Program-made: the position numbers and the translations under genes
Source: PALSA-1006 sp041660815
GTDB lineage: Bacteria > Pseudomonadota > Gammaproteobacteria > Burkholderiales > Gallionellaceae
NCBI GenBank assembly: GCA_041660815.1
Contig: JBAZVN010000006.1
Coordinates: 62,001 to 126,000 of the forward strand
DNA length: 64,000 nucleotides
Reading direction: 5' to 3'
Shown: piece by piece, positions 43,388-52,515 of the stretch
How positions within the stretch are numbered: the first letter of the stretch is position 1
Layout: each line of letters opens with the position of its first letter
The notes under the pieces: generated by a model
What the model saw: only the letters and a program-made list of their open reading frames with translations
Databases searched by the model: none
What the model was told of the DNA's origin: nothing

Positions 43388-45141
43388 TGAGACTTGAACA
43401 AGTTCGTTTCCCCGCAACGAGAATGTTCCCCCGCACAGTTTTGTTGGTGGATGATTCGCCGGTCAATTTGGGGGTTGTGGTCGAGGGGTTGGAGCGCCAC
43501 GGTTTTGATGTACTGGTGGCGGTGGACGGAGAGGAGGCGCTGGAACGGGTCGAGGTTGCCAGCTCGGATTTGATTCTGCTGGATGTGATGATGCCCGGCA
43601 TAGATGGTTTTGAAGTTTGCCGTCGCCTGAAGGCGCAAGACCACACGCGCGATATTCCGGTGTTGTTCATGACCTCGCTGAGCGGTACCGAAGACAAGGT
43701 GAAAGGTTTTGATGCGGGCGGAGTGGACTACGTTACCAAGCCATTGCAGGTTGACGAGGTGAAGGCGCGGGTCGATACCCATCTGGCGTTGCACGATTTG
43801 AAACGGAACCTCGCGGAAAAGATTGCGGTGCAGGCGAATTATCTCGATCACGTGAATGAGGAGCACCGTATTGCTGCCGGTTACATGAATACGCTGATCG
43901 CGCTGGATAAGCTGAAAGACCCGGCGGTGCAGTTCCATTTGCAACCCGCCGGGAATTTTAGCGGTGATCTGATCGCAGTGGCACGTACTCCGGGTGGCCG
44001 TTTACACCTGATGCTGGCTGACAGTACCGGGCACGGACTGTCGGCGGCATTGGCCGCGATGCCGATGATACATCCGTTCTATTCCATGACCGGCAAGGGT
44101 TTCGGTATTTCAGCTATAGCCCGGGAGATCAACGGCAAGATTTACAAGACACTTCCGGTGAGCCATTTTGTGGCGGCTATCCTGGTATCTATTGATGCCG
44201 ACGGACAAATGGTCGAGGTGTGGAGCGGCGGATGTCCTCCCCCGCTGATTTTGAATGGCGAAGGTCAGGCTGTTTATCAGTTCAAGCCCCGACATCTGGC
44301 AATGGGGATATTACCGCCGGAACAGTTTGATGATTCGGTAGAATATTTTTCTTATGATGAAGACGGGCACCGTTTATTGATGTTCTCGGATGGGGTCGTC
44401 GAGCTGGAGAACGCAGCTGGCGAAGCATTCGGTTTGCCGCGTTTGCTGTCCGCAGTCGAGGGCTGCGGCTCGGAAACGCGATGGCAGAGTGCTATCAGTG
44501 AGATCAACGCCTATTGCGGAGCCAAGACATTTAATAATGACGATATTGCTTTGTTGATGGCGCGATGCGAATTGCGGGGGAAATTCGCCGGACTGACGAT
44601 GTCGCAGAAGTATCAATTACGTGACCTGAGCCGGGGGGAGATCGAATGGCAATTCTCATTGACGCTGGAAATGGTGCAATTGAAACAGCTGGATGTGGTG
44701 CCGTTGTTGCTGGATATCGTGCAGCAGATTGAGAAAGACCGGGGGCGCGGCGGAGAGATTTTTCTGGTTGTGTCCGAGTTGTTCAATAACGCATTGGATC
44801 ACGGGGTGTTGAAGCTTGATTCGACACTGAAGCATCATGAGGATGGAATGGAGCGGTATTTTGAGGAACGTGCCGCGCGCCTTGCCAGCGTCAAGGCAGG
44901 TCAGATATATCTGCATTTTAAAAAAATACGCAATGCGGACGGTAAAGCTTTTTTGCGAATTCGTGTGAAAGACAGTGGTGACGGTTTCAATCATCAGTGT
45001 TGGCATGGACGAGGTTGCGATAACACGCAACGCCACGGGCGGGGGATTTTATTGTTGTACAACGTGTGCCGTTCGGTTCAATACCTGGGTAACGGTTCCG
45101 AGGTGGTGGCCGAACTAGACCTTGCCTCCGGCGACAATTAA
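43387..45141 (+). CDS. Receiver-PP2C phosphatase-HATPase response regulator
   Basis: 584 aa. Receiver (~15-135) with acceptor D66 in LILLDVMMPG. A coiled linker is followed by a SpoIIE/PP2C-type phosphatase (~185-395) showing GNFSGDLIAV, LMLADSTGHGLSAAL and FSDGVVEL. The C-terminal ~130 residues resemble an RsbW-type HATPase (VVSELFNNALDHGVL, RVKDSGDGFN, GRGILLLYN). In partner-switch systems the PP2C dephosphorylates a STAS protein that the RsbW-like kinase phosphorylates; here both are in one polypeptide under a receiver, as in HsbR-like proteins. The STAS protein in this block lacks the acceptor Ser, so the real substrate is uncertain. The upstream kinase is the probable phosphodonor. Confidence 0.9.
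   Translation: MRLEQVRFPATRMFPRTVLLVDDSPVNLGVVVEGLERHGFDVLVAVDGEEALERVEVASSDLILLDVMMPGIDGFEVCRRLKAQDHTRDIPVLFMTSLSGTEDKVKGFDAGGVDYVTKPLQVDEVKARVDTHLALHDLKRNLAEKIAVQANYLDHVNEEHRIAAGYMNTLIALDKLKDPAVQFHLQPAGNFSGDLIAVARTPGGRLHLMLADSTGHGLSAALAAMPMIHPFYSMTGKGFGISAIAREINGKIYKTLPVSHFVAAILVSIDADGQMVEVWSGGCPPPLILNGEGQAVYQFKPRHLAMGILPPEQFDDSVEYFSYDEDGHRLLMFSDGVVELENAAGEAFGLPRLLSAVEGCGSETRWQSAISEINAYCGAKTFNNDDIALLMARCELRGKFAGLTMSQKYQLRDLSRGEIEWQFSLTLEMVQLKQLDVVPLLLDIVQQIEKDRGRGGEIFLVVSELFNNALDHGVLKLDSTLKHHEDGMERYFEERAARLASVKAGQIYLHFKKIRNADGKAFLRIRVKDSGDGFNHQCWHGRGCDNTQRHGRGILLLYNVCRSVQYLGNGSEVVAELDLASGDN
43437..43790 (+). repeat. Receiver-coding DNA repeat, copy 1
   Basis: The receiver-coding segment is nearly identical in DNA to 45221-45568, with only scattered third-position differences visible. 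The genes are unrelated on both sides, which points to recent duplication or gene conversion of the receiver. Confidence 0.85.
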
Positions 45142-45163
45142 CAGGGTGAATGACGGATCTATT

Positions 45164-47806
45164 ATGCTGAGAAACGAGAATATGCTGCCTGTTGCAGAGA
45201 GTGATTGTCTTCGTACTATTTTGCTGGTGGATGATTCGCCGGTGAATTTGGGGGTTGTGGTCGAGGGGTTGGAGCGCCATGGTTTTGATGTGCTGGTGGC
45301 GGTGGACGGAGAGGAGGCGCTGGAACGGGTTGAGGTTGCCAGCCCGGATCTGATCCTGCTGGATGTGATGATGCCCGGTATAGATGGTTTTGAAGTTTGC
45401 CGCCGCCTGAAGGCGCAAGACCACACGCGCGATATTCCGGTGTTGTTCATGACCTCTTTGAGCGGTACCGAAGACAAGGTGAAGGGTTTCGATGCGGGCG
45501 GGGTGGACTACGTTACCAAGCCATTGCAGGTTGACGAGGTGAAAGCGCGGGTCGATACGCATCTGAAGCTGCGCTCCCTACAGAAGCGGCTCGAAGCAAA
45601 GAACGTGAGGTTGGAGCGCGAGATCGAAGAGCGCCGAAAGGCCCAAGCCGAGTTAAAGCTTAACTTCAAGCTTATTGCCGATTTGAACGATCATCTGAGA
45701 ATGCAGCAGGTCGAGTTGGAAGCGTCACATGAATTACTCAAGCAGACCGAGGAGTGGTATCGCGGTATCCTCCATTCCGCACCGGACGGTATGGTGGTGG
45801 TCAATGCGCAGGGCAATATCTCGCTGGTTAACGAGCACCTGGAAAAATTGTTCGGTTATACGGAAGGCGAGTTGCTCGGGCAGGCGATGGAGATGCTGTT
45901 GCCGCATGAGGTGAGGGAAGGTCATGTGACCAACCGCATGGCTTTCTTTGCGAGCGGTGTGGCAGGTCGTCCGATGGATAGCATGCTTAACGGCTTGCGC
46001 GCCTGCCGCAAAGACGGCACGGAGTTCCCGGTGGATGTGAGCTTGTCGCGCCTGCCCGATGCCGATGGCAAGTTTGGCGTGATCTGTGCGGCGATACGCG
46101 ATGTGACCGAGCGCAAGCGTATTGCGGATGCATTGATGAAGCGCGAGCAGGAGTCGCGAACTTTGCTGGAGCACTCTCCCGACAATATCTCACGCTACGA
46201 TCGGGAGTGCCGCCGTGTTTATGTTAACCCGACTTATGGCGCGATGGTGGAGGGCGGAGTGGACGCCTTGTTGGGCAAGAAACCGACGGAGTATCCGGGC
46301 GGGCCGAATGCGGATATCTACGAAGCGAAGATAAACGGGGTGTTCGCCACCGGCGAGAATACCGAGTTTGAATTGCACTGGCCGGACAAGGATGGTCGCG
46401 AGGTGTGCAGTGATGTGCGTTTGGCGGCGGAGCGCGATGCGGCGGGTGAGGTGGTGAGTGTGATGACGGTGGGGCGCGATATCACCGAGTTGAATGAGCA
46501 CCGCAAACGCGTGTATCAAATGGCGTTCTACGATTCGCTGACTTCGTTGCCGAACCGCGCGTTGCTCAACGACCGTCTGCGTCAGATGATCACCGATGCT
46601 TCCTGGCACGCGCATCAGGCCGGGGTGATGTTGCTTGATCTGGACAGGTTCAAGGTGGTGAACGATACGCTTGGGCATCCGGCGGGTGATGAGTTGTTGC
46701 GCGAGGCGGCGGCACGTTTGACGTACTGTGTGCGCGGTTACGATACGGTGGCGCGTCTGGGCGGAGACGAGTTCGCGATCCTCCTGCCGGAGATACGTTC
46801 CGGCGACGATTTGGGGCGGGTCGCCAACAAGATATTGGAGGCGTTCGGTGCACCTTTCCTGCTCGATGGCAAAGAGGTATTCGTGAGTTGCAGCGTCGGC
46901 ATCGCGGTGTATCCGGCGGACAGCGAAGACGGGGACGATCTGCTGAAGCAGGCGGATTCCGCGATGTATTTTGCCAAGCGTTCCGGGCGCAATAATTTCC
47001 GTTTCTTTTCCAAAGACTTAACTGACATTTCCAATGAACGGCTGATGTTGGAGGGTGAATTGCGGCGCGGCTTCGGGCGTGGTGAGTTGGAGTTGTATTT
47101 TCAGCCCAAGATAGCGCTTTGCGACGGTGCGCTGATCGGTTCGGAAGCATTGTTGCGCTGGAATCATCCGGAGCGCGGCTTGGTTCCGCCGGATATGTTT
47201 ATCTCTATTGCCGAGGACTGCGGACTGATTGTGGAGATTGGCGAATGGGTGTTGCGCGAGGGGTGCCGTGTCGCGTGCGAGTGGAATGCGCCGGGTAAGC
47301 CTTTGCATAAGGTGGCGATCAATCTGTCGGCGCGGCAGTTCCAAACCGGCAATTTGGTGAGGACGGTGCGGAGCGTGCTGGAACTCTCGGCTTGTCTTCC
47401 GCAGTGGATCGAGTTGGAGATCACCGAGAGTTTGCTGCTGGATGAGGATGGCGAAGTGCTGTTGACATTGGCGGAGTTCCGCGATATGGGGATCACTATC
47501 GCTATCGACGATTTCGGCACCGGTTATTCGTCGCTGAGCTATCTCGCACGATTCCCTATTGATACGTTGAAGATTGACCGTTCTTTCACCAGCAAAGTGG
47601 CCGGGCACGGTCACCATACGGAGTTGGTGAAGGCGATCATTTCCATCGCGCACAGCCTGCACCAGAAGGTGGTGGCGGAGGGGGTGGAGACGCCGGAGCA
47701 GGCTGCCATCCTGGATGCATACGGCTGCCATATCGCGCAGGGGTATCTGTATAGCAGACCGATACCGAAGAGCGCATTCGAAGCGTTGCCGAGGTCGTTC
47801 GCTTGA
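45164..47806 (+). CDS. Receiver-PAS-PAS-GGDEF-EAL response regulator
   Basis: 880 aa from ATG 45164; ATG 45182 is an alternative and neither site is strong. Receiver with acceptor D67, a coiled coil, PAS ~195-315, PAS ~325-440, then GGDEF with an intact RLGGDEF signature and EAL with SEALLRW, LEITES, IDDFGTG and KIDRSF. Both catalytic signatures are present, so it could make or degrade c-di-GMP, with one activity usually dominant. It lies 22 bp after the PP2C regulator. Its receiver is almost the same as that protein's, so both may take phosphate from the large kinase at 38954. Confidence 0.92.
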   Translation: MLRNENMLPVAESDCLRTILLVDDSPVNLGVVVEGLERHGFDVLVAVDGEEALERVEVASPDLILLDVMMPGIDGFEVCRRLKAQDHTRDIPVLFMTSLSGTEDKVKGFDAGGVDYVTKPLQVDEVKARVDTHLKLRSLQKRLEAKNVRLEREIEERRKAQAELKLNFKLIADLNDHLRMQQVELEASHELLKQTEEWYRGILHSAPDGMVVVNAQGNISLVNEHLEKLFGYTEGELLGQAMEMLLPHEVREGHVTNRMAFFASGVAGRPMDSMLNGLRACRKDGTEFPVDVSLSRLPDADGKFGVICAAIRDVTERKRIADALMKREQESRTLLEHSPDNISRYDRECRRVYVNPTYGAMVEGGVDALLGKKPTEYPGGPNADIYEAKINGVFATGENTEFELHWPDKDGREVCSDVRLAAERDAAGEVVSVMTVGRDITELNEHRKRVYQMAFYDSLTSLPNRALLNDRLRQMITDASWHAHQAGVMLLDLDRFKVVNDTLGHPAGDELLREAAARLTYCVRGYDTVARLGGDEFAILLPEIRSGDDLGRVANKILEAFGAPFLLDGKEVFVSCSVGIAVYPADSEDGDDLLKQADSAMYFAKRSGRNNFRFFSKDLTDISNERLMLEGELRRGFGRGELELYFQPKIALCDGALIGSEALLRWNHPERGLVPPDMFISIAEDCGLIVEIGEWVLREGCRVACEWNAPGKPLHKVAINLSARQFQTGNLVRTVRSVLELSACLPQWIELEITESLLLDEDGEVLLTLAEFRDMGITIAIDDFGTGYSSLSYLARFPIDTLKIDRSFTSKVAGHGHHTELVKAIISIAHSLHQKVVAEGVETPEQAAILDAYGCHIAQGYLYSRPIPKSAFEALPRSFA
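45221..45568 (+). repeat. Receiver-coding DNA repeat, copy 2
   Basis: Partner of 43437-43790. The identity stops just after CGGGTCGATAC(C/G)CATCTG, where the two proteins diverge. Confidence 0.85.
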
Positions 47807-47816
47807 GTGAGGTAAT

Positions 47817-47850
47817 TGTGGGGGCAGCGGTTTTCGTGGGAGCGGCTTTT
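47817..47850. repeat. REP-like short repeat
   Basis: TTGTGGGGGCAGCGGTTTTC then GTGGGAGCGGCTTTT, related to 15484-15503 and 22558-22583. Confidence 0.4.
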
Positions 47851-47893
47851 AACAATATTAGGCAATCCACTATCCGACAAATCGGATGTGGAA

Positions 47894-47921
47894 TTGACAC
47901 ATTTGCGAAGGGGTATATTAT
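47894..47921 (+). promoter_or_regulatory. Sigma-70-type promoter for the second TonB receptor
   Basis: TTGACA (47894-47899), 16 bp, TATTAT (47916-47921). The composite module is absent here, so this receptor/kinase pair appears to be regulated separately from its neighbours. Confidence 0.6.
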
Positions 47922-47948
47922 TCCCGGCGTGAGTAATTGGAGAGACTT

Positions 47949-50069
47949 ATGAAGTATTTAGCGTTGAACAATCATGTCTATAGACGACTGCGTTTTGTTG
48001 TCTATTCGTTCATATTGTTTTCGACTATATCCACTACAAGCGCGAGCGATCTTGTCGGTAACAGCTCAAGTTTTAACGATTTAACGCTTGAGCAGTTGGG
48101 AGAAGTTCAGTTCTATTCGGCCAGTCGCCGCTTGACTTCCATCGACTTGGCGCCTTCTATTGTTACGGTGGTGACCGATGCGGACATCAAACGCCGCGGT
48201 TACAAGACCCTGCATGAATTATTGGGAGATGTTCCCGGATTTCAGAATCTGACCGTTGCGGCTTGGGGGCTGCTCTCCAACCGCGGGTTGGTGGAAGACA
48301 TGAACGTCAGCTATCTATTTCTGGTCGATGGCCATTCGATGGTTAATATCACCACTATCGGGCTGTATGAGGAATATCGTTTCCCGCTATTGGCCAAAGT
48401 AAAGCGTGTCGAAATTGTCCGCGGCCCCGGCTCTACGTTGTGGGGAAGCGATGCGAGCATGGCGGTTATCAACATCATCACTAAAGACGGCAGTTCCATT
48501 GATGACGGTCAAAACGCTTTCGGCCAATTTGAATTGGCCTACGATTATGAAGCCAACCATAATCGGAATGTGGTCGATTTCACCTATGGAAAGAGTTTTG
48601 GCGAGGATCACGATTTTTTGCTGACAGCAAACTACTCGGACAGCAACGCCCCCTGGACGGACGGGCATATTGCCGGCCCCAACGGCCTTTATCAGCCAGG
48701 CTGGATGTGGTTTCGAATGAATCAATGGGACTACGACCCGAGCTATGATGTTTTTATGAAATATCGCGATAGCGATATAAAAGTGGAAGGCGGCATAACT
48801 GAAATCGGATACATGCAGCCGTATTACACCCCCTTTGACGGAACAAAAGCGGGCAGTATTGCCAATGCCAGAAATTGGCTGGACATGCGCTATGCGCCGC
48901 AACTCAACAATGAATTCAAAATTGAAACCCGCTTGTTTGGCGATGCTTATAGTAGTACCGACAAGAAATGGCAAACAGCCGACAACGTGCTCGTTCTGGA
49001 TTATGTGCAAAAGGTAAATACCGTCGGGGGGGAATCCATATTGGATTACGAAACCCAAGCGGTTAAAGCGTTGCTGGGTGTATTTGCGAATTACTCAACG
49101 TGGGATATTAATTTCGCAACTCACGATAGCGGCATTGATAAAAACTATGCGATTTTCTCTGAAGGGACTTATTCCGGCATAGAAAAGATCAACCTGACGG
49201 CAGGTGCAAGGTGGGAGAAAAATGACGGTAGGACGCAAACTGAAAATGTTCTGCCCCGCTTCGCCGCAATTTTCAACTTCCATCCGGAATGGTTTCTGAA
49301 GTACGCGTACAACACGGGTGTTGTACGCTTTGGTGCACACCATTCCACACAACCCGAGTTTGTGCCTGCCGATAACATTTGGCGTGTGCATCAAACTGCA
49401 CCGCAGAAAAGCAAATCTCACGATGTTCAGTTGAGTTACCGCTCCGATACGACCTCTGGTGCAATAACACTTTATAAACAACAAGTTACGTCAATTCCTG
49501 CGTATGTTGGTACCGCCGGGCCGGTGATCGGTCAGATAAATGGACTCCCTCTTTACTATGGCACGATGGGATTTGCCAACTTTGAAACTGACGGCGTGGA
49601 ATTGGAGATAAAGCATGCGCTAACCGACCGCTTGGCACTGAACGGAAATGCCGCCTACCAGCATGGGCGCTGGGACAGCAGATATCCGTTTGGAGCGGCA
49701 GGAGGCTTCGATATCGTTAGCAATACCCACCTTTCCACCTATAGCCTGGAGCCCACTGCGGTGCCGACTTATACCTGGAATTTGGGCGTCGATTACGATG
49801 TCACGTCCAAGCTGCTATTCAATCTCCAGTATCGCGGCAATGCACTTACCTATGTTAAAACCAGTACAGCCCCGTCCGGTTTTGAAACATGGGGGGCGAC
49901 GCACTTTGTGGATATCAACTTAAATTACACCAGGGATAAATCGCTGGAGTTCTCTCTGTATGCCAAGAACCTTTTCGATAACAGCCGCCCCCAGCCGCAT
50001 ATTAATTCCGGGTATATCGATCAGTACCTGCGCAGGCAAATCGGATTTAGTGCAACGGTGAAATATTGA
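47949..50069 (+). CDS. TonB-dependent outer-membrane receptor
   Basis: 706 aa from ATG 47949 (TTGGAGAG upstream). Signal peptide to ~34 (ending TTSASD). The plug (~45-175) has SIVTVVTDADIKRRGYKTLHELLGDVPGF and VEIVRGPGSTLWGSDA, a textbook plug end. A barrel follows, ending RRQIGFSATVKY with a terminal aromatic residue. It differs from the receptor at 5573 and resembles the small siderophore/colicin-I or cobalamin-receptor class; ligand unknown. Base composition is lower in GC than the adjacent genes. A kinase with a YfiR-like periplasmic domain starts 16 bp later. Confidence 0.9.
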   Translation: MKYLALNNHVYRRLRFVVYSFILFSTISTTSASDLVGNSSSFNDLTLEQLGEVQFYSASRRLTSIDLAPSIVTVVTDADIKRRGYKTLHELLGDVPGFQNLTVAAWGLLSNRGLVEDMNVSYLFLVDGHSMVNITTIGLYEEYRFPLLAKVKRVEIVRGPGSTLWGSDASMAVINIITKDGSSIDDGQNAFGQFELAYDYEANHNRNVVDFTYGKSFGEDHDFLLTANYSDSNAPWTDGHIAGPNGLYQPGWMWFRMNQWDYDPSYDVFMKYRDSDIKVEGGITEIGYMQPYYTPFDGTKAGSIANARNWLDMRYAPQLNNEFKIETRLFGDAYSSTDKKWQTADNVLVLDYVQKVNTVGGESILDYETQAVKALLGVFANYSTWDINFATHDSGIDKNYAIFSEGTYSGIEKINLTAGARWEKNDGRTQTENVLPRFAAIFNFHPEWFLKYAYNTGVVRFGAHHSTQPEFVPADNIWRVHQTAPQKSKSHDVQLSYRSDTTSGAITLYKQQVTSIPAYVGTAGPVIGQINGLPLYYGTMGFANFETDGVELEIKHALTDRLALNGNAAYQHGRWDSRYPFGAAGGFDIVSNTHLSTYSLEPTAVPTYTWNLGVDYDVTSKLLFNLQYRGNALTYVKTSTAPSGFETWGATHFVDINLNYTRDKSLEFSLYAKNLFDNSRPQPHINSGYIDQYLRRQIGFSATVKY

Positions 50070-50085
50070 ACCTCACCGTATTCTC

Positions 50086-52215
50086 ATGCTGCTGCTAATT
50101 CATTCCCGGTTGTTATTACTTCTGCTGCTATTCCTTGCGGCGGGGCCGCTCTCGGCTGCGCAAATGGAACGCTCCGAGATCGTTGCCGCTTATGTGTACC
50201 GTCTGGCTGAACGCATCCACTGGCCGAATGAGAACAAGATAATGGAGTTTCGCATTCATATCATCGACAGCAGCGATGAGGTGAGCGACAGTCTCCGGGC
50301 TAAATTCAGCGGCAATAAACTGCACGACAAAACATTTCGGGTGACACGCTCGGACAACAAGGTGGTGCCGGAAGGCACCCAAGTTGTTTACATTGCAAAG
50401 AAATTCGATGCGGCTTACCCGGAAATATTCAGGCAGCTTGAGGGACGATCTATCCTTTTGATTTCGGACAGTATGGGCGACAAGCGAATCGCCATGATTA
50501 ACCTGCTGGAAACGGCAGATAAGCAGATCCGCTTTGAGATCAACAAGGCCAATATCATCAATCAGAACCTCGGCATCCAACCGGATATTATTCTTCTCGG
50601 CGGTAACGAAATTGATGTGGCCAGACTGTACAGGGAAGGGCAATCCTCACTGCGTGAGCAGGCATCCCTGATACGCGAGCAAACAGCCCAGCTACTAAGC
50701 CAAAAAAAACTGGTCGCCGATGAGCAAGTCCGCCTGCAACAGGCTGTTGCCAAGGTGGAACAGCAACAACGGCTGATCGAGCAGCAACAGCAGCGAATAG
50801 CTGTTGAAGAAAAACGTTTTTCGGAGTTGGAAAAATCCAGTAGCAAACAGCAGCTGCTTATCAACGAGCAGCTTGGCATTGTAGAGCTGGAACGTAGCAA
50901 GTATCAAAAACTGACTGCCGAGATTAGCCTGCGAGAAGCGGATCTGAAACAACAGGAAAAACAGATCATGGAGCGTGCTGCCATTCTGCGCGAGCAGGAT
51001 AAAAAAATTGAACGGCAACAGCTCATTCTGGAGGAGCAGTCGAAAACGATTTCGGAGCAGCGGCGCACCCTCTATGCTTTAGTGGCTACCATTGTTGTCG
51101 TGGTACTGCTGACGCTGATGCTCTTGTTCAGTTATCGTCAAACGCGGGACGCGAATACCAGTTTGACCGAGAAAAAAGCTCAGCTGGAAGAGGCTGCCCT
51201 GCAATTGGTTGAGGCAAAAGAAGCCGCCGATGCCGCCAATCAAGCCAAGAGCATGTTCCTCGCCAGCATGAGCCATGAACTGCGCACCCCGCTGAACGGT
51301 ATATTGGGTTATACCCAGAATCTGCTGCGCGGCGCGGCTCTCGGGGAGAATCAGCGTGCCGGATTAAACATCATCCAGCACAGCGGCGAACATCTGCTGA
51401 CACTCATCAACGGTCTACTTGATCATGCCGCCATTGAGGCGGATAAATTCGAGCTGGTTTCCGGTGATATAGAACTGGAGCCATTCCTCGGCACCATCAT
51501 CGGCATGATCCGTGTCAGGGCGGAGCAGAAAAACATATCTTTCTCATGCGATGCAGGGGAGGACTTGCCTGCCATTGTACGCGGCGATGCGCAGCGTTTG
51601 CGTCAGGTCTTGCTCAACCTGTTGGCCAATGCGGTCAAATTTGTCGACTCTGGCGAGGTTATTTTGCGGGTGAATTACATCGCGCCTTCACGTTTGCGTT
51701 TTGCAGTGCAGGACAGCGGGGTTGGTATAGCTGCCGATCAATTGGAAAGTATTTTCCACCCTTTCGAGCAAGTGGGAGAAATCAGCCGCCGTGCCGGCGG
51801 CAGCGGTCTGGGGCTGGCAATTAGCCGCAAGTTGGTGAGGCTTATGGGCGGCGACATTAAAGTCGAAAGCAAGCCGGGCGAGGGCAGTACTTTCTCATTT
51901 GAAATCGAAATGGAGGCTGTGCAGTCGGGAACGGAGAAGGTGAATGCGGCGGCGCTATCCGAACGGGCTCTTACTTGTGTGGTGCGGGCAACTTCGCGGT
52001 TGTTAGCACCGTCCCGGCAAGAGCTGGATATTTTGCATGATCTCGCATTGCGCGGAAATATGCGCGACATTATTCAGCATTTAAGCCGTCTGGACGAACT
52101 CGACGAACGCTATCTGCCGTTTGCTGAAAGTCTGCGCCAGTTGGCCAAGAATTATCAGACCAAAGCGTTGCTGAGCCTGATCGAGCAGTACAGGAATGAA
52201 AAGGACGCCGGGTAG
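50086..52215 (+). CDS. YfiR-like periplasmic domain-histidine kinase fusion
   Basis: 709 aa. Signal or anchor helix 1-25. Residues ~26-185 match the YfiR/DUF4154 family: RSEIVAAYVYRLAERIHWPNE at the start and IRFEINKANIINQNLGIQPD then ILLGG at the end. A Gln/Glu-rich coiled coil (~190-325) and a membrane helix (~328-350) follow. HisKA has H397 (MSHELRTPLNG), HATPase_c is canonical, and the shared helical tail (RQELDILHDLALRGNMRD) ends the protein. The HisKA/HATPase DNA is close to that of the kinase at 38954. YfiR proteins normally sense redox or envelope state and inhibit a cyclase; here the domain is fused to a kinase next to a TonB receptor. Confidence 0.85.
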   Translation: MLLLIHSRLLLLLLLFLAAGPLSAAQMERSEIVAAYVYRLAERIHWPNENKIMEFRIHIIDSSDEVSDSLRAKFSGNKLHDKTFRVTRSDNKVVPEGTQVVYIAKKFDAAYPEIFRQLEGRSILLISDSMGDKRIAMINLLETADKQIRFEINKANIINQNLGIQPDIILLGGNEIDVARLYREGQSSLREQASLIREQTAQLLSQKKLVADEQVRLQQAVAKVEQQQRLIEQQQQRIAVEEKRFSELEKSSSKQQLLINEQLGIVELERSKYQKLTAEISLREADLKQQEKQIMERAAILREQDKKIERQQLILEEQSKTISEQRRTLYALVATIVVVVLLTLMLLFSYRQTRDANTSLTEKKAQLEEAALQLVEAKEAADAANQAKSMFLASMSHELRTPLNGILGYTQNLLRGAALGENQRAGLNIIQHSGEHLLTLINGLLDHAAIEADKFELVSGDIELEPFLGTIIGMIRVRAEQKNISFSCDAGEDLPAIVRGDAQRLRQVLLNLLANAVKFVDSGEVILRVNYIAPSRLRFAVQDSGVGIAADQLESIFHPFEQVGEISRRAGGSGLGLAISRKLVRLMGGDIKVESKPGEGSTFSFEIEMEAVQSGTEKVNAAALSERALTCVVRATSRLLAPSRQELDILHDLALRGNMRDIIQHLSRLDELDERYLPFAESLRQLAKNYQTKALLSLIEQYRNEKDAG

Positions 52216-52348
52216 TAAATACGATTAGGTGTAGTGTGCAGGCGTATGAAATAGCTAGCTGCAAAGTCATTGGATATCGCACAACCCGTCCCGAGTTACG
52301 TCGAAGGTCACCCCACATCCTACGGGCTGCGATTCTCTCCAACTGATC

Positions 52349-52434
52349 TGTAGGGATTTCCCTATCCCCATGTTCTCTCCTTACAAAAAAATCAAGATGT
52401 GCTGATAGTCGGGAGCGTTGCCTTTTGCGATTCT
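52349..52434 (+). promoter_or_regulatory. Composite promoter module, copy 8 (cheR unit)
   Basis: Dyad TGTAGGGATTTCCCTATC (52349-52366), second dyad TCAAGATGTGCTGA (52392-52405), CTGATA, 17 bp, TTGC, GATTCT (52429-52434). Dyad starts are 43 bp apart. Upstream, 52262-52281 shares GTCATTGG(A/T)TATCGC with 15629-15647 near copy 2. Nothing else is seen in 52216-52348. Confidence 0.68.
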
Positions 52435-52515
52435 CTACGCGGTCTTATAGGAGTTTTGCAGCCAAGATTGGTCGTCGCACGGGTTGCAGGGAATAGATTT
52501 TAGAGAGGATTTTGC

